Source of the DNA: Leptospira sp. WS58.C1
GTDB lineage: Bacteria > Spirochaetota > Leptospiria > Leptospirales > Leptospiraceae
Length of the DNA stretch: 64,000 nucleotides
NCBI RefSeq assembly: GCF_040833995.1
Contig: NZ_CP162137.1
Location: 1,701,001-1,765,000 of the forward strand
Reading direction: 5' to 3'
The translations under genes and the position numbers were made by a program. Shown here piece by piece: positions 40,885-49,377 of the stretch (position 1 is the first letter of the stretch; each line of letters starts with the position of its first letter). Under the pieces are notes generated by a model. It worked only from the letters and a program-made list of their open reading frames with translations. It was not told where the DNA came from and ran no database searches.

Positions 40885-41638
40885 ATGAAAGGACGGAGCT
40901 TTCCCATTGCGAAAGGAAGAATGACACTGCCTGTTCGGATCTCAAAATGGAAGAAGAAAGTCTAATTGATGGAATATTTAATTTTTTGAATATTTCCAAT
41001 TCCGTTTTTGTCCAACCCGGTTCCGGTCCTACTAAAATTGAATATTCTTTTTCCTGAAAGGGAAAAAACTCTCGGATGGCTTTTCCTTTTTTATCCAGAT
41101 AATAGAACCTATGGGAAGAAGAACGTACTATTTCGGAAATAGAACCTTTCTTCTCAAAACTTGCCTTTTTGCCCGGAGGAACAAAACCGAGTGTTAACTT
41201 TGGAAAAAAAATATTCCCACCTTGTTCCATCCCGAGGAGCAGTTTTGCTTTCATATTCTCCTCTTTCCAAACAGGGGAGGTAAGATATTCCGTTCTGGAA
41301 AGTGCGGCGAGTCGGAATTCTAAACCGGAAACTCCCCAGACTCCTGATAATTCTAAGATCTTTTCTACTGTCGGGGGTCTTTGGACGGAGACGATCAGTT
41401 GGATGCCGGGATTTCTTCTTTTAGGTTTAAGTATGGGAGTGTAAGTTCCCAAAAGTTCCGCTGCGTTTACTTTTAGAATTTTAAAAATCCCTAAACTACT
41501 ATTTAGGAGGCCGGCTTTGATCTTATCACCTTCCTTCTTTTGTAAAACTTTTAGAATATGAGTGACTCGAACTTGGTTTGAGATCTTGAATTTCCCAGGA
41601 TCTGTTTCCTGAGAAGGATCCAGTAGAAGATAATTCAT
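40883..41638 (-). CDS. rsmE: 16S rRNA (uracil-1498-N3) methyltransferase
   Basis: SPOUT-class methyltransferase, 251 residues, modifying helix 44 of 16S rRNA. The N-terminal PUA-like domain (residues 1-75) is followed by the knotted domain. The SAM-binding C-terminus shows I-L-V-G-P-E-P-G-W-T-K-T-E-L-E near residue 205 and the S-I-L-R-S-E-Q-A-V segment corresponding to the usual R-I-L-R-x-E-T-A. Its stop codon lies in the right arm of the folded element. Confidence 0.92.
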   Translation of the reverse strand: MNYLLLDPSQETDPGKFKISNQVRVTHILKVLQKKEGDKIKAGLLNSSLGIFKILKVNAAELLGTYTPILKPKRRNPGIQLIVSVQRPPTVEKILELSGVWGVSGLEFRLAALSRTEYLTSPVWKEENMKAKLLLGMEQGGNIFFPKLTLGFVPPGKKASFEKKGSISEIVRSSSHRFYYLDKKGKAIREFFPFQEKEYSILVGPEPGWTKTELEIFKKLNIPSIRLSSSILRSEQAVSFFLSQWESSVLS

Positions 41639-41644
41639 AAAAGC

Positions 41645-42160
41645 CTAAATTTCTACTTGGGGAGCTTTGTCTTCTTCTTCGTGAGGATTTGGACCGGAGG
41701 GTTCCTGGGTTTCCGGAGAATCCCAATGCGGAACCGAGTCATTCCAGTTTTGGGAGGAAAAGAAACAGGCTCTTGCGATGCCGATCAGGATCAGAATGAA
41801 TAGAATATATTTTGCGAGTAGGGGACCGAATCCGGTTCGGTGAAGATCACCGTAATTTTCGAAGGATTGTGGAGGTTCTCCGGGGTTTTGCCATCCGTAC
41901 GTTCGATTCTTTCGGAACTTGGATTTAAACGATTCGAATTTATCTTCTAAAAAACGAAAAAATCCCCGTACAGAACGAGGATTTTTGAGACCGGAGTTTC
42001 CTCCTGGGAGATCGTATCTTCCGCCTCTAAAACTGGCCGGGTCTTCCGGATCAAAGACGAAAGAATGATAACATCTAGGACACCGAACTGTCAGTTTTCC
42101 CAAATCTATGGGAATCCTGAGTTCGGTGCCGCAGGAAGAACAAGGAAGAATATACCGCAC
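41645..42160 (-). CDS. Zinc-ribbon membrane protein
   Basis: A 171-residue protein with an N-terminal zinc ribbon (C-S-S-C near residue 7 and C-P-R-C near residue 33), similar to short ribbon domains at the start of many bacterial membrane proteins, then a polar linker and one membrane helix (about residues 118-136), and an acidic Pro-rich tail. Function unknown. It lies 6 bases before rsmE and begins directly after the flagellar-sheath candidate gene, so all three may be co-transcribed. Confidence 0.65.
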   Translation of the reverse strand: MRYILPCSSCGTELRIPIDLGKLTVRCPRCYHSFVFDPEDPASFRGGRYDLPGGNSGLKNPRSVRGFFRFLEDKFESFKSKFRKNRTYGWQNPGEPPQSFENYGDLHRTGFGPLLAKYILFILILIGIARACFFSSQNWNDSVPHWDSPETQEPSGPNPHEEEDKAPQVEI

Positions 42161-42985
42161 TTAGTATTTCAGGGATTCCTTGAGCGTGTCTACGTTCTCT
42201 TTGTAGTTCTCATTACCCAATTGGTCGTTGTAATCGAAAATTTTGGTAAACAATCTATCGAATGCATCCAAGTGTTTAATGTAGAACGTCTTTTTGAAAG
42301 AGTTGCGGATCGGGTGAGTTTTGGTATTTTCCACGTTTGCAAGAACGTATTTACCGACTCCTTTTTCGCTAGGAGTTTCGGGACGATTCCACTCAGGGTA
42401 ATTGTTCTTTTGGTAGAAAAGTTCAATCTTATCATTGTGTCCTGGCTGGTCGTTTGGAGCCCTGTCAATGATCTCGGAAACCGATTTATCTTCGATCAGG
42501 AAGTTATTCTTATAAACTCTGCTGATAATTTTAGCAATTTTACGAGGAGGTTCCATTCTTGGATCCGGATCGTTGGTATTCGGTCCTTCGAAGTAAATCT
42601 CCATATACTTGGAAAGTCCGCCTTGAACGACTTTACCTTGTCCTCTTTCCTCATCCTTAATGAAATCGTAAACTTCTACTCGGATACAGTTGTTTGCCGC
42701 ATCTTCTTGCGCGTTGCTATTAGCAGGCACACATTCGTCGTTGTTTGCTTTTCCTTTAAACAGAACCGTACGGAAAGGAAGAATACGTACTTTCATTTTC
42801 ATGAGTACTGTATGACGTTTCAGTCTTTCATTTAGAGAGGTAACTCTCTGATCCAGACCTTTTTCAGTTTCCAGAATAGCCGCGCCGACCTGGCCGTCTT
42901 CCTTCTTTTGGGCTTGGTTGTCTTGAGCGTTGAGTATGCCTGCGATTGAAAAAATTGCCAGGCAAAATGCGATTTTGCGTTTCAT
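42161..42985 (-). CDS. Exported protein, candidate flagellar sheath protein FcpB
   Basis: A secreted protein of 274 residues with a signal peptide cleaved near L-N-A-Q (residue 20). A helical, charged N-terminal stretch (residues 30-65) precedes a mixed domain with R-I-L-P-F-R-T-V-L-F-K-G-K and two cysteines near residues 85 and 99. I think it is FcpB, the Leptospira-specific flagellar coat protein, from size, export signal, proximity to fliN and fliM, and a well-matched sigma-28 promoter. I cannot confirm this by alignment; it could be another member of the same sheath family. AAGGA lies about 11 bases before the ATG. Confidence 0.5.
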   Translation of the reverse strand: MKRKIAFCLAIFSIAGILNAQDNQAQKKEDGQVGAAILETEKGLDQRVTSLNERLKRHTVLMKMKVRILPFRTVLFKGKANNDECVPANSNAQEDAANNCIRVEVYDFIKDEERGQGKVVQGGLSKYMEIYFEGPNTNDPDPRMEPPRKIAKIISRVYKNNFLIEDKSVSEIIDRAPNDQPGHNDKIELFYQKNNYPEWNRPETPSEKGVGKYVLANVENTKTHPIRNSFKKTFYIKHLDAFDRLFTKIFDYNDQLGNENYKENVDTLKESLKY

Positions 42986-43052
42986 TGTACCCTATTTCCT
43001 TGGTCTCTTCTGCGTTTGGATTCCCCGAAAAGTCGAGAATACCCTGTCTCTA

Positions 43053-43079
43053 GTATCGGTAAAATAGACTCCCGATTAA
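43053..43079 (-). promoter_or_regulatory. Sigma-28-type promoter of the FcpB candidate
   Basis: Minus-strand TTAA (43076-43079), exactly 15 bases, then ACCGATAC (43053-43060), compared with TAAA-N15-GCCGATAA. It gives a leader of about 60 bases. Confidence 0.55.
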
Positions 43080-43111
43080 ATCCAAGACTTACATTTTCGC
43101 ACGGAAAACGT

Positions 43112-44407
43112 TTATTTTCCGGATTTTGAACTCGTTTCCAAATACAGTTCATAGGGGGGAGGAGTCGGTTTCAATCCTTTTTCGATCAGATTGGCCGCCC
43201 ATCTCCTTTCTACAAAATCGCAGAAATCCCGTAAATCCCGCCCTGAATAAGAGTCCAGTCGTTGTGAAATTGTTAAACGTTCGCTTTCCTGTAAATGTTT
43301 AGCATAATTTCCTAATATCGCAGCCCTTTCTTTTTCATTCGGAAGAGGGAAGAATACCGATCTGTCAAATCTGGAAACCAATGCCTTATCCAGGTCCTGT
43401 TTTCTGTTTGTGGCACCCAGGGTAATTGATTTTTGTCCCCCTTCGAAACCATCCAGTTTTCGTAATAATACGGACAGAATATTTCGGGTTGCCTCGAATA
43501 GACCATCGTCCCTGGACCCGGCCAAGGAATCTATTTCATCTAAAAACAAAAGACAAGAAGGGAATAGGGAGGCCACGTCGAAGACATAAGCCATGTTCTG
43601 CGCGCTTTCCCCATAATATTTACTTAAAATCGATTCCACAGGGACGTAGATGAGAGGGATCTCGGTCATACAGGAGATCACCTTTGCCATGCTAGTTTTT
43701 CCTACTCCCGGTTCTCCTTCTAAAAGGATCGCCCTTGGTTTTGTCCTGCCGGGGAATTTTCGAGTCAGTTTGGAAAGTTCCTCAAGGGTTTCAGGAGATT
43801 TGAGCGGAAGTATAATGGATTCTAAAATTTGCCTTTTGACATCCTCATAACCGGCAATGGTCTCGAACGTCATCCAATCTCCTTTCTTCTTTGCCTCGAT
43901 CGGATCGAATACGTCTATTCCTAGTCGTAATAATAGTTCTTTGGGATTCTGAACGGATTCTTGTTTGGAAAGTCTGAGATATTTGAATAGATCGATCGCG
44001 GAAAAAATTTCCTCTCGATGGAAATCTCCCTTTTTCGTGATCTCAATTTTGCTTTGGTTCCTTCCTGAATAAAATCGGAATTTGGCGTTATCTAAAATGT
44101 TTTTAGTTTCGAATAAATTTTCATTCAATGCTTGTAGGCAAACGTATCCAGGTTCAAAAGTATGGATTCGCAGATTTTCTACATGATTCCGAACGATTTG
44201 GATACAATCCAGAAGCTGGCTTTTATCCGCACCTGGGATGGGAAATTCGATCCTAAGATCCTTTTTGTCGGGAACAAATGCGGGAAGTTCGACATCCTTG
44301 ACACCTATACCTTTTAGTTCCGAATAGAGCAGGTTTTTTGCCTGGGTAAAATCCAGAATATTTCCGGAATTTCGGGTGGCTAAAGGGGTCAAATCTTCAG
44401 GTTTCAT
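43112..44407 (-). CDS. AAA-family ATPase
   Basis: ATPase of the classical AAA group (FtsH/spastin-like core) fused to an unrecognised N-terminal region of about 170 residues. Walker A is G-E-P-G-V-G-K-T-S near residue 230, Walker B L-L-F-L-D-E-I-D near residue 288, sensor 1 L-G-A-T-N-R near residue 330, then S-R-F-D-R-S as arginine finger. There is no protease domain. I start at ATG 44407 (M-K-P-E-D-L-T-P, 431 residues) with GGGAAG upstream; a longer frame would run into the fliN promoter. Divergent from fliN. Confidence 0.85.
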   Translation of the reverse strand: MKPEDLTPLATRNSGNILDFTQAKNLLYSELKGIGVKDVELPAFVPDKKDLRIEFPIPGADKSQLLDCIQIVRNHVENLRIHTFEPGYVCLQALNENLFETKNILDNAKFRFYSGRNQSKIEITKKGDFHREEIFSAIDLFKYLRLSKQESVQNPKELLLRLGIDVFDPIEAKKKGDWMTFETIAGYEDVKRQILESIILPLKSPETLEELSKLTRKFPGRTKPRAILLEGEPGVGKTSMAKVISCMTEIPLIYVPVESILSKYYGESAQNMAYVFDVASLFPSCLLFLDEIDSLAGSRDDGLFEATRNILSVLLRKLDGFEGGQKSITLGATNRKQDLDKALVSRFDRSVFFPLPNEKERAAILGNYAKHLQESERLTISQRLDSYSGRDLRDFCDFVERRWAANLIEKGLKPTPPPYELYLETSSKSGK

Positions 44408-44488
44408 TCTTTCTTCCCTAGAATTTCTCTTGTATAATCTTTCGGTTCTGTCGAAGAATTTAGAAAGAACCTTTGGAGGCAAGTCCTA

Positions 44489-45007
44489 ATGGGTGAAGGC
44501 TCCCTTTCACAAGACGATATAGACGCATTACTAACCGGGTCCAGTCCGGGAGGTGGGGGCGGCGGCTCTGCTGATTTTAATCTAAGCGGAGAATTGGATT
44601 CCCTCTTAGGAGATGCCGGTGGTGGGGCTGGTGCTTCTACCTCTCCTGCTTCCGGAGGAACCCCTTCCTTCGCGGATATTGCTGCCGCTTTGGGACCTTC
44701 TTCCACACCTGCTCCGCCAAAGGCAAGTCCTCGCTCTAGCTCCGTTTCTTCCAATACTGCAAACTTAAATCTATTACTAGATGTTAACGTGGCTCTTACT
44801 GTGGAATTAGGTAGGACCAATATGTACATTAAAGATGTTCTCGGTTTGAACGAGGGCGCTGTTGTGGAATTAGACAATGCCGTCGGAGAGGATTTGGATA
44901 TTTTGGCAAACGGTAAACTGGTTGGGAAGGGAAAACTGGTTCTATTGGACGATTATTACGGAATTCGAATTACCGAGATAGTAGATCCTTCCAGAAGAAT
45001 GATCTAA
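44489..45007 (+). CDS. fliN: Flagellar motor switch protein FliN
   Basis: C-ring protein of 172 residues. The N-terminus S-L-S-Q-D-D-I-D-A-L-L is the FliM/FliY-type peptide that binds CheY-P in relatives, followed by a Gly/Ala/Ser/Pro-rich linker (residues 18-90) and the SpoA domain (95-172) with L-L-D-V-N-V-A-L-T-V-E-L-G-R-T and a C-terminal V-G-K-G-K-L-V-L-L-D-D-Y-Y-G-I-R-I-T. GGAGG lies 9 bases before the ATG. Confidence 0.95.
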   Translation: MGEGSLSQDDIDALLTGSSPGGGGGGSADFNLSGELDSLLGDAGGGAGASTSPASGGTPSFADIAAALGPSSTPAPPKASPRSSSVSSNTANLNLLLDVNVALTVELGRTNMYIKDVLGLNEGAVVELDNAVGEDLDILANGKLVGKGKLVLLDDYYGIRITEIVDPSRRMI

Positions 45008-45055
45008 ACAGGATCTACGTATCCGGAAAGAGATTTCCGGATACGATCAGAACGT

Positions 45056-45982
45056 TTACGCCTTTTTGTCCTCGCTTCCGAGTACTGACTTCATTACGGA
45101 TTTAAAATTAGATAGGTTTAACGGAAGAACAAGCTCCGTTCCATCCTGCCCGATTTTTTCTACCTCTTTGATAAATCTCTGAGCGATCCTGAGTTTTACC
45201 GCTTCTTTTCCACCTTTTGTTTTGATGGAAGAGGCAAGTAGTTGGATCCCTTTTGCGGTTGCAGTTGCAATAGATTCAATTTCCACTGCTAGGCCTTCCG
45301 CCTCATTGATCCTTTTCTGCTTTTCTCCCTCGGATTTATTGATCGCTTCTTCTTTAACACCCAAGGACCGGTTGATCCTGGAATCTCTATCTCCTTCGGA
45401 AAGAGAAATCTGCGCCTTCTTTGTGATCTGCGCTTTTTTCTCTCTTTCCATTGCTTCGATAATGGATTTAGGAGGAGCGATATTTACTATTTCGTAACGA
45501 TTCACTCGGACACCCCAAGGTTCTGCCGCTTGGTCCAGCACTTCTAGGATCTTGCTATTAATTACTTCTCTTGTTTCGAATGTAGTGTCCAGGTCCATGG
45601 TTCCTATGATCGCTCTCATTGTAGTTTGTACAAGCTGAGTGACTGCGAATCTGTAATCTTCTATCCCGTAACTCGCCTTCTGAGGATCAAGAACTCTCAA
45701 ATAAAGGATCCCGTCCATTTCCACTTTAACATTGTCTTTCGTAATGCAGGTTTGGGGAGGAACGTCGATAGCCTGTTCTTTTAGGGTATGATAGTATGCA
45801 TCATAATCTATAAACGGGATGAGAATATGAAATCCGGCGTGGAGTGTCCTGCTATACTTTCCGAGCCTTTCTACGATGATACATTCCTGAGCCGACACAA
45901 TTCTCAAGGAACGATATAGTTTATAGGCAAAGTAGAGTAAAAACCCGAGCCAAAATATCCATAAAAATAATGAAACAAACAT
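45056..45982 (-). CDS. SPFH/band-7 (stomatin-like) membrane protein, copy 1
   Basis: Membrane scaffold protein of 308 residues: N-terminal helix (3-24), then an SPFH domain starting I-I-V-E-R-L-G-K-Y and including P-P-Q-T-C-I-T-K-D-N-V, and a coiled region with Glu/Lys/Ala-rich repeats (residues 185-255). Relatives such as QmcA scaffold lipid microdomains and modulate proteases. It lies 8 bases behind a paralogue and downstream of an NfeD gene, the usual partner. Confidence 0.9.
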   Translation of the reverse strand: MFVSLFLWIFWLGFLLYFAYKLYRSLRIVSAQECIIVERLGKYSRTLHAGFHILIPFIDYDAYYHTLKEQAIDVPPQTCITKDNVKVEMDGILYLRVLDPQKASYGIEDYRFAVTQLVQTTMRAIIGTMDLDTTFETREVINSKILEVLDQAAEPWGVRVNRYEIVNIAPPKSIIEAMEREKKAQITKKAQISLSEGDRDSRINRSLGVKEEAINKSEGEKQKRINEAEGLAVEIESIATATAKGIQLLASSIKTKGGKEAVKLRIAQRFIKEVEKIGQDGTELVLPLNLSNFKSVMKSVLGSEDKKA

Positions 45983-45990
45983 ATTGAATA

Positions 45991-46926
45991 TTACTCCTTC
46001 TCTCCGTCCAGTCCTGGAAATTTATTGGTTACCTTGGAAATCCCTTCGAAAAAACCGACAATGTTTGCCATTTCCGTAGGAAGAACCGTGGTTTTTGCTT
46101 TTTCTAAAATGAGTCCAAGGCCTGACAGATAGTCTTCCGTGATTTGAAGATTGACTGCTTCCGGTCCGCCTTCGTTACCGGTGGCTTCTGCGATCATTTG
46201 GATCCCTTTTGCTTTGGCTTTTGCAATAAATTCGATCTCTTTTGCTTTACCTTCGGCTTCGTTTACCTTTTTGATCTTTTCCCCTTCGGAAAGATTGATC
46301 GCTTCTTGTCTTTCTCCCATGGAACGGTTGATACGAGAAAGTTTTTCACCTTCTGAAATGGTGATCTCTGCACGTTTTACACGTTCTGCTTTTACTTGTT
46401 CTTCCATCTCATGAAGGATTTCTTTAGGAGGAGAAATGTTTTTGATCTCGTACCGAGTCACTTTAATTCCCCAGGGATCGGTTGCCTCGTCTAAAGCACG
46501 CACCACATTCGCATTGATAACGTCCCTTTCGGAGAATGTATGATCCAATATCAGTTTACCTATCTCCGACCGAAGAGTGGTTTGAGCCAACTGAATGGTC
46601 GCGTTCCGGAAGTTTTCGATCTCGTAAGATGCCTTGTAAGGATCCATGACTCTGATATACAGGATACCATCCACCAAAATGGAAACGTTGTCCTTGGTAA
46701 TACATGTCTGGGGAGGAATATCGATCGCGATCTCTTTTAAGAGCTGCTTGTATTTGATCTGGTCCATGATCGGGATAAGAAAATGAAAACCGGCACCAAG
46801 AGCTCCTCGGAACACTCCCAGTCTTTCCACGACGAAACTATATGTTTGTGGAACTACGATACAGGTCTTCATAATGAGATAAATAGCTGCGATAACGATC
46901 AGCGTAAAATATAGAAATGGGTCCAT
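45991..46926 (-). CDS. SPFH/band-7 (stomatin-like) membrane protein, copy 2
   Basis: Paralogue of the gene at 45056, 311 residues, same order: N-terminal helix (5-22), SPFH domain with V-V-E-R-L-G-V-F and P-P-Q-T-C-I-T-K-D-N-V, then an E-R-V-K-R-A-E-I-T-I-S-E-G-E-K coiled region. The pair may form hetero-oligomeric rings. It follows the NfeD gene by 31 bases. Confidence 0.9.
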   Translation of the reverse strand: MDPFLYFTLIVIAAIYLIMKTCIVVPQTYSFVVERLGVFRGALGAGFHFLIPIMDQIKYKQLLKEIAIDIPPQTCITKDNVSILVDGILYIRVMDPYKASYEIENFRNATIQLAQTTLRSEIGKLILDHTFSERDVINANVVRALDEATDPWGIKVTRYEIKNISPPKEILHEMEEQVKAERVKRAEITISEGEKLSRINRSMGERQEAINLSEGEKIKKVNEAEGKAKEIEFIAKAKAKGIQMIAEATGNEGGPEAVNLQITEDYLSGLGLILEKAKTTVLPTEMANIVGFFEGISKVTNKFPGLDGEKE

Positions 46927-46957
46927 TTGTAAATTTCTAACTCCTATTCAATTATGA

Positions 46958-47473
46958 TTAAATTTCCGGAAGCTCTATAGGCTCCACAACGAAGGTCAGA
47001 TTTTCTCTTTCTAAGATCCTCGCTCTTTTACCTGCTTGGATCCGTTTAGATTTACTGATCGCATCCCATTCCGTTCCTTGGAATACGACCCTTCCACCTT
47101 TCCTTTCCACAAGAATATCCTTGGAAACTAGAACAATTCTTCCGGGACCTTCCTCAGGAATGAGAGTGGCTTTTTCGGACGAAGAAGGAAAGAATTTTCT
47201 TAGGAAACTTCCTCCCAACCAGATCAAAATTCCCGAAAGAGCAGCCCAAAGGATCGCTTGGGTCCAAAATCCAATTTCATAAAAATAGGAAATACTTCCT
47301 ATGATCGAGGCAGAAAGTCCTAAAAAGAATACGAAGGTTCCCGGAACAAAAAGTTCCGCCACCATTAGAATCACTCCGGAGGCAATCCAAAGATAAGAAA
47401 GGTTATGTCCGTCTTGTAAAAAGTCCATGGTTTTAGGTAGAAGAAGGGGGAAAAATTCTATTTTCAAAAACAT
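46958..47473 (-). CDS. NfeD-family membrane protein
   Basis: Partner of SPFH proteins; 171 residues with three to four helices (residues 30-110) beginning W-I-A-S-G-V-I-L-M-V-A-E-L-F-V-P-G-T-F, and a C-terminal OB-fold (120-171) with G-G-R-V-V-F-Q-G-T-E-W-D-A. The truncated NfeD type without the ClpP-like protease. An alternative start at 47428 (M-D-F-L-Q-D-G) would remove 15 residues; neither has a strong ribosome site. Confidence 0.88.
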   Translation of the reverse strand: MFLKIEFFPLLLPKTMDFLQDGHNLSYLWIASGVILMVAELFVPGTFVFFLGLSASIIGSISYFYEIGFWTQAILWAALSGILIWLGGSFLRKFFPSSSEKATLIPEEGPGRIVLVSKDILVERKGGRVVFQGTEWDAISKSKRIQAGKRARILERENLTFVVEPIELPEI

Positions 47474-47496
47474 TCCCGTCCGTATTCTTAGCGGGA

Positions 47497-47937
47497 GTGA
47501 TGAGAAAATTTTGGATTCGTCTGGGAATCGGACTATTGATCTTATTCCTTGCTCTTCAGTTAATCCCCGTTCAACCTCCGTTAGGAAAGAATGCTAATGA
47601 AATCAAAACGGAAGAACGCGTCAAAAAGATTTTTCGAAAGTCTTGCTATGACTGCCATTCCGATTTGGTGCAATGGCCTTGGTATTCTAAGGTTTTTCCG
47701 GTTTCTTTATATATCTCTCATCATATAGAAGAAGGCCGGGAAGAATTGAATTTTTCCGAATGGGAGACCCTAAAACCGGAAAAAAAGGCGGATCTAGCGG
47801 AAGAAATTCTAGAAGAAGTGGAAGAAGGCCGTATGCCTCCTAAGGATTATATTTTCTTACATTCTAACTCGAAACTGGATCAGGAAGAGATAGAGGTCCT
47901 AAAAGACTGGCTCCAAACGTTTGCGGAAAATCAATAA
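47497..47937 (+). CDS. Haem-binding domain protein (c-type, single CxxCH)
   Basis: A 146-residue protein with an N-terminal membrane anchor (residues 5-23) and a single C-Y-D-C-H haem-c motif near residue 50, followed by S-D-L-V-Q-W-P-W-Y-S and a late M-P-P-K-D-Y. This matches the small Haem_bd family of periplasmic cytochromes. It is probably an electron carrier or sensor outside the membrane. The start is GTG 47497 or ATG 47500; GCGGGAG overlaps both closely. Confidence 0.85.
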   Translation: MMRKFWIRLGIGLLILFLALQLIPVQPPLGKNANEIKTEERVKKIFRKSCYDCHSDLVQWPWYSKVFPVSLYISHHIEEGREELNFSEWETLKPEKKADLAEEILEEVEEGRMPPKDYIFLHSNSKLDQEEIEVLKDWLQTFAENQ

Positions 47938-47955
47938 GGCATCAAAATCATTTTA

Positions 47956-49377
47956 ATGAAAACACCTGAGGACAAAAACTCTAAACTCTGGGGAGGAAGA
48001 TTTAAGGAAAAAGCTTCTTCTATTATGGAAAGGATAGGAGAATCCATTTCCTTCGACCAAAAATTGTACAAAGAAGATCTAGAAGGAAGTAGGGCTCATG
48101 CCAAGATGCTTTCTAAAATGGGTATCTTAAACTCTCAAGAATTGAAAGATATACTAGACGGATTAAATCAGGTAGAAGAAGAAATAGAATCCGGAAATTT
48201 CAAATTCAGTTCGGAGCTGGAAGATATTCACATGCATGTGGAATCCAGACTTACGGAATTGAAAGGAGAAGTTGGGAAAAAATTACATACTGCAAGATCC
48301 AGAAACGATCAGGTCGCTCAAGACACAAGACTCTATGTTAGAAACCGGATCCAAGAAATTTTACTTCGTTTGGATTCTTTGAGAGAAGCACTCTACGAAC
48401 AAGCTTCCAAGAATATAGACACAATCATTCCGGGATATACTCATCTTCAAGTCGCTCAACCGATCCGCGCCTCTCATTTTTTATTGGCATATTTTTGGAT
48501 GTTTACCCGCGATTTAGAATTTTTTGAATTCGCGGGTAAGACTGCAAACATTCTAGTACTTGGCTCCGGCGCAATGGCTGGGGTGAATTACCAAAACGAT
48601 AGAGAGTTTTTAGCGTCCGAATTAAAAGCGGATTCAGTTTCTCCGAACAGTATGGATGGTGTTTCGAATCGGGACCATCTGCTTCAGTTCTTATTCGCTG
48701 CGGTGCAAACAATGTCTCATGCTTCCCGTTTTTGCGAGGATATCGTTCTATATTCTTCTCAGGAATTCGGCCTTGTAAAGCTGCCTGATTCTTTAACTAC
48801 CGGATCTTCTATTATGCCCCAGAAAAAGAATCCGGATATTGCGGAGCTTATCCGTGGAAAGTCCGCAAGGGTGGCGGGTAACTTAAATCATCTGATCGGG
48901 CTCTTAAAGGGATTGCCTCTTACCTACAATCGTGATTTACAAGAAGACAAGTTAGCCGTTTTTGATGCTGTGGAAACAGTTCTTTTGAGTCTGGAAGGAT
49001 TAGAGGCAATGGTTTCCGAAATGCAATTCCGACCCGAAAGGGGAGAAAGATCCTTGAAGGAAGGGTTCGCCACCGCGACAGATTTGGCCGACTTCCTGGT
49101 AGGAGAAAAAAAAGTCCCATTCAGAACGGCGCATGAACTTGTAGGAAGACTTGTCTCCGAATGTGTGGAAAGAAAGGAGAATTTGTTTACAATCTCCGAA
49201 GAGATCAGAAAGGAAATTTCTCCTTATTTTGTTGGAGAAGAATATTCCAAGGCGGTGAGTCTGGAACTTTCCACGGACAAAAAATCGAGTTACGGTGGAA
49301 CTTCCAAAACTCGACAGTTGGAACAATTGGAACTCGCGAAACAATCTATTAAATCAATCCAAAGGAATATGAAATGA
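47956..49377 (+). CDS. argH: Argininosuccinate lyase
   Basis: Last step of arginine synthesis: splits argininosuccinate into arginine and fumarate. Fumarase superfamily fold; signature G-S-S-I-M-P-Q-K-K-N-P-D near residue 280, H-T-A-R-S-R-N-D-Q-V-A-Q near residue 113, and P-G-Y-T-H-L-Q-V-A-Q-P near residue 160. The length of 473 is normal. It overlaps the following lipoprotein gene by 4 bases (ATGA). Confidence 0.96.
   Translation: MKTPEDKNSKLWGGRFKEKASSIMERIGESISFDQKLYKEDLEGSRAHAKMLSKMGILNSQELKDILDGLNQVEEEIESGNFKFSSELEDIHMHVESRLTELKGEVGKKLHTARSRNDQVAQDTRLYVRNRIQEILLRLDSLREALYEQASKNIDTIIPGYTHLQVAQPIRASHFLLAYFWMFTRDLEFFEFAGKTANILVLGSGAMAGVNYQNDREFLASELKADSVSPNSMDGVSNRDHLLQFLFAAVQTMSHASRFCEDIVLYSSQEFGLVKLPDSLTTGSSIMPQKKNPDIAELIRGKSARVAGNLNHLIGLLKGLPLTYNRDLQEDKLAVFDAVETVLLSLEGLEAMVSEMQFRPERGERSLKEGFATATDLADFLVGEKKVPFRTAHELVGRLVSECVERKENLFTISEEIRKEISPYFVGEEYSKAVSLELSTDKKSSYGGTSKTRQLEQLELAKQSIKSIQRNMK

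Noticed and set aside
42065..42835. Long open frame (256 codons) on the plus strand
   Set aside because: It is antisense to the exported-protein gene at 42161-42985, which has a signal peptide, ribosome site and promoter; the antisense product is hydrophobic low-quality sequence.
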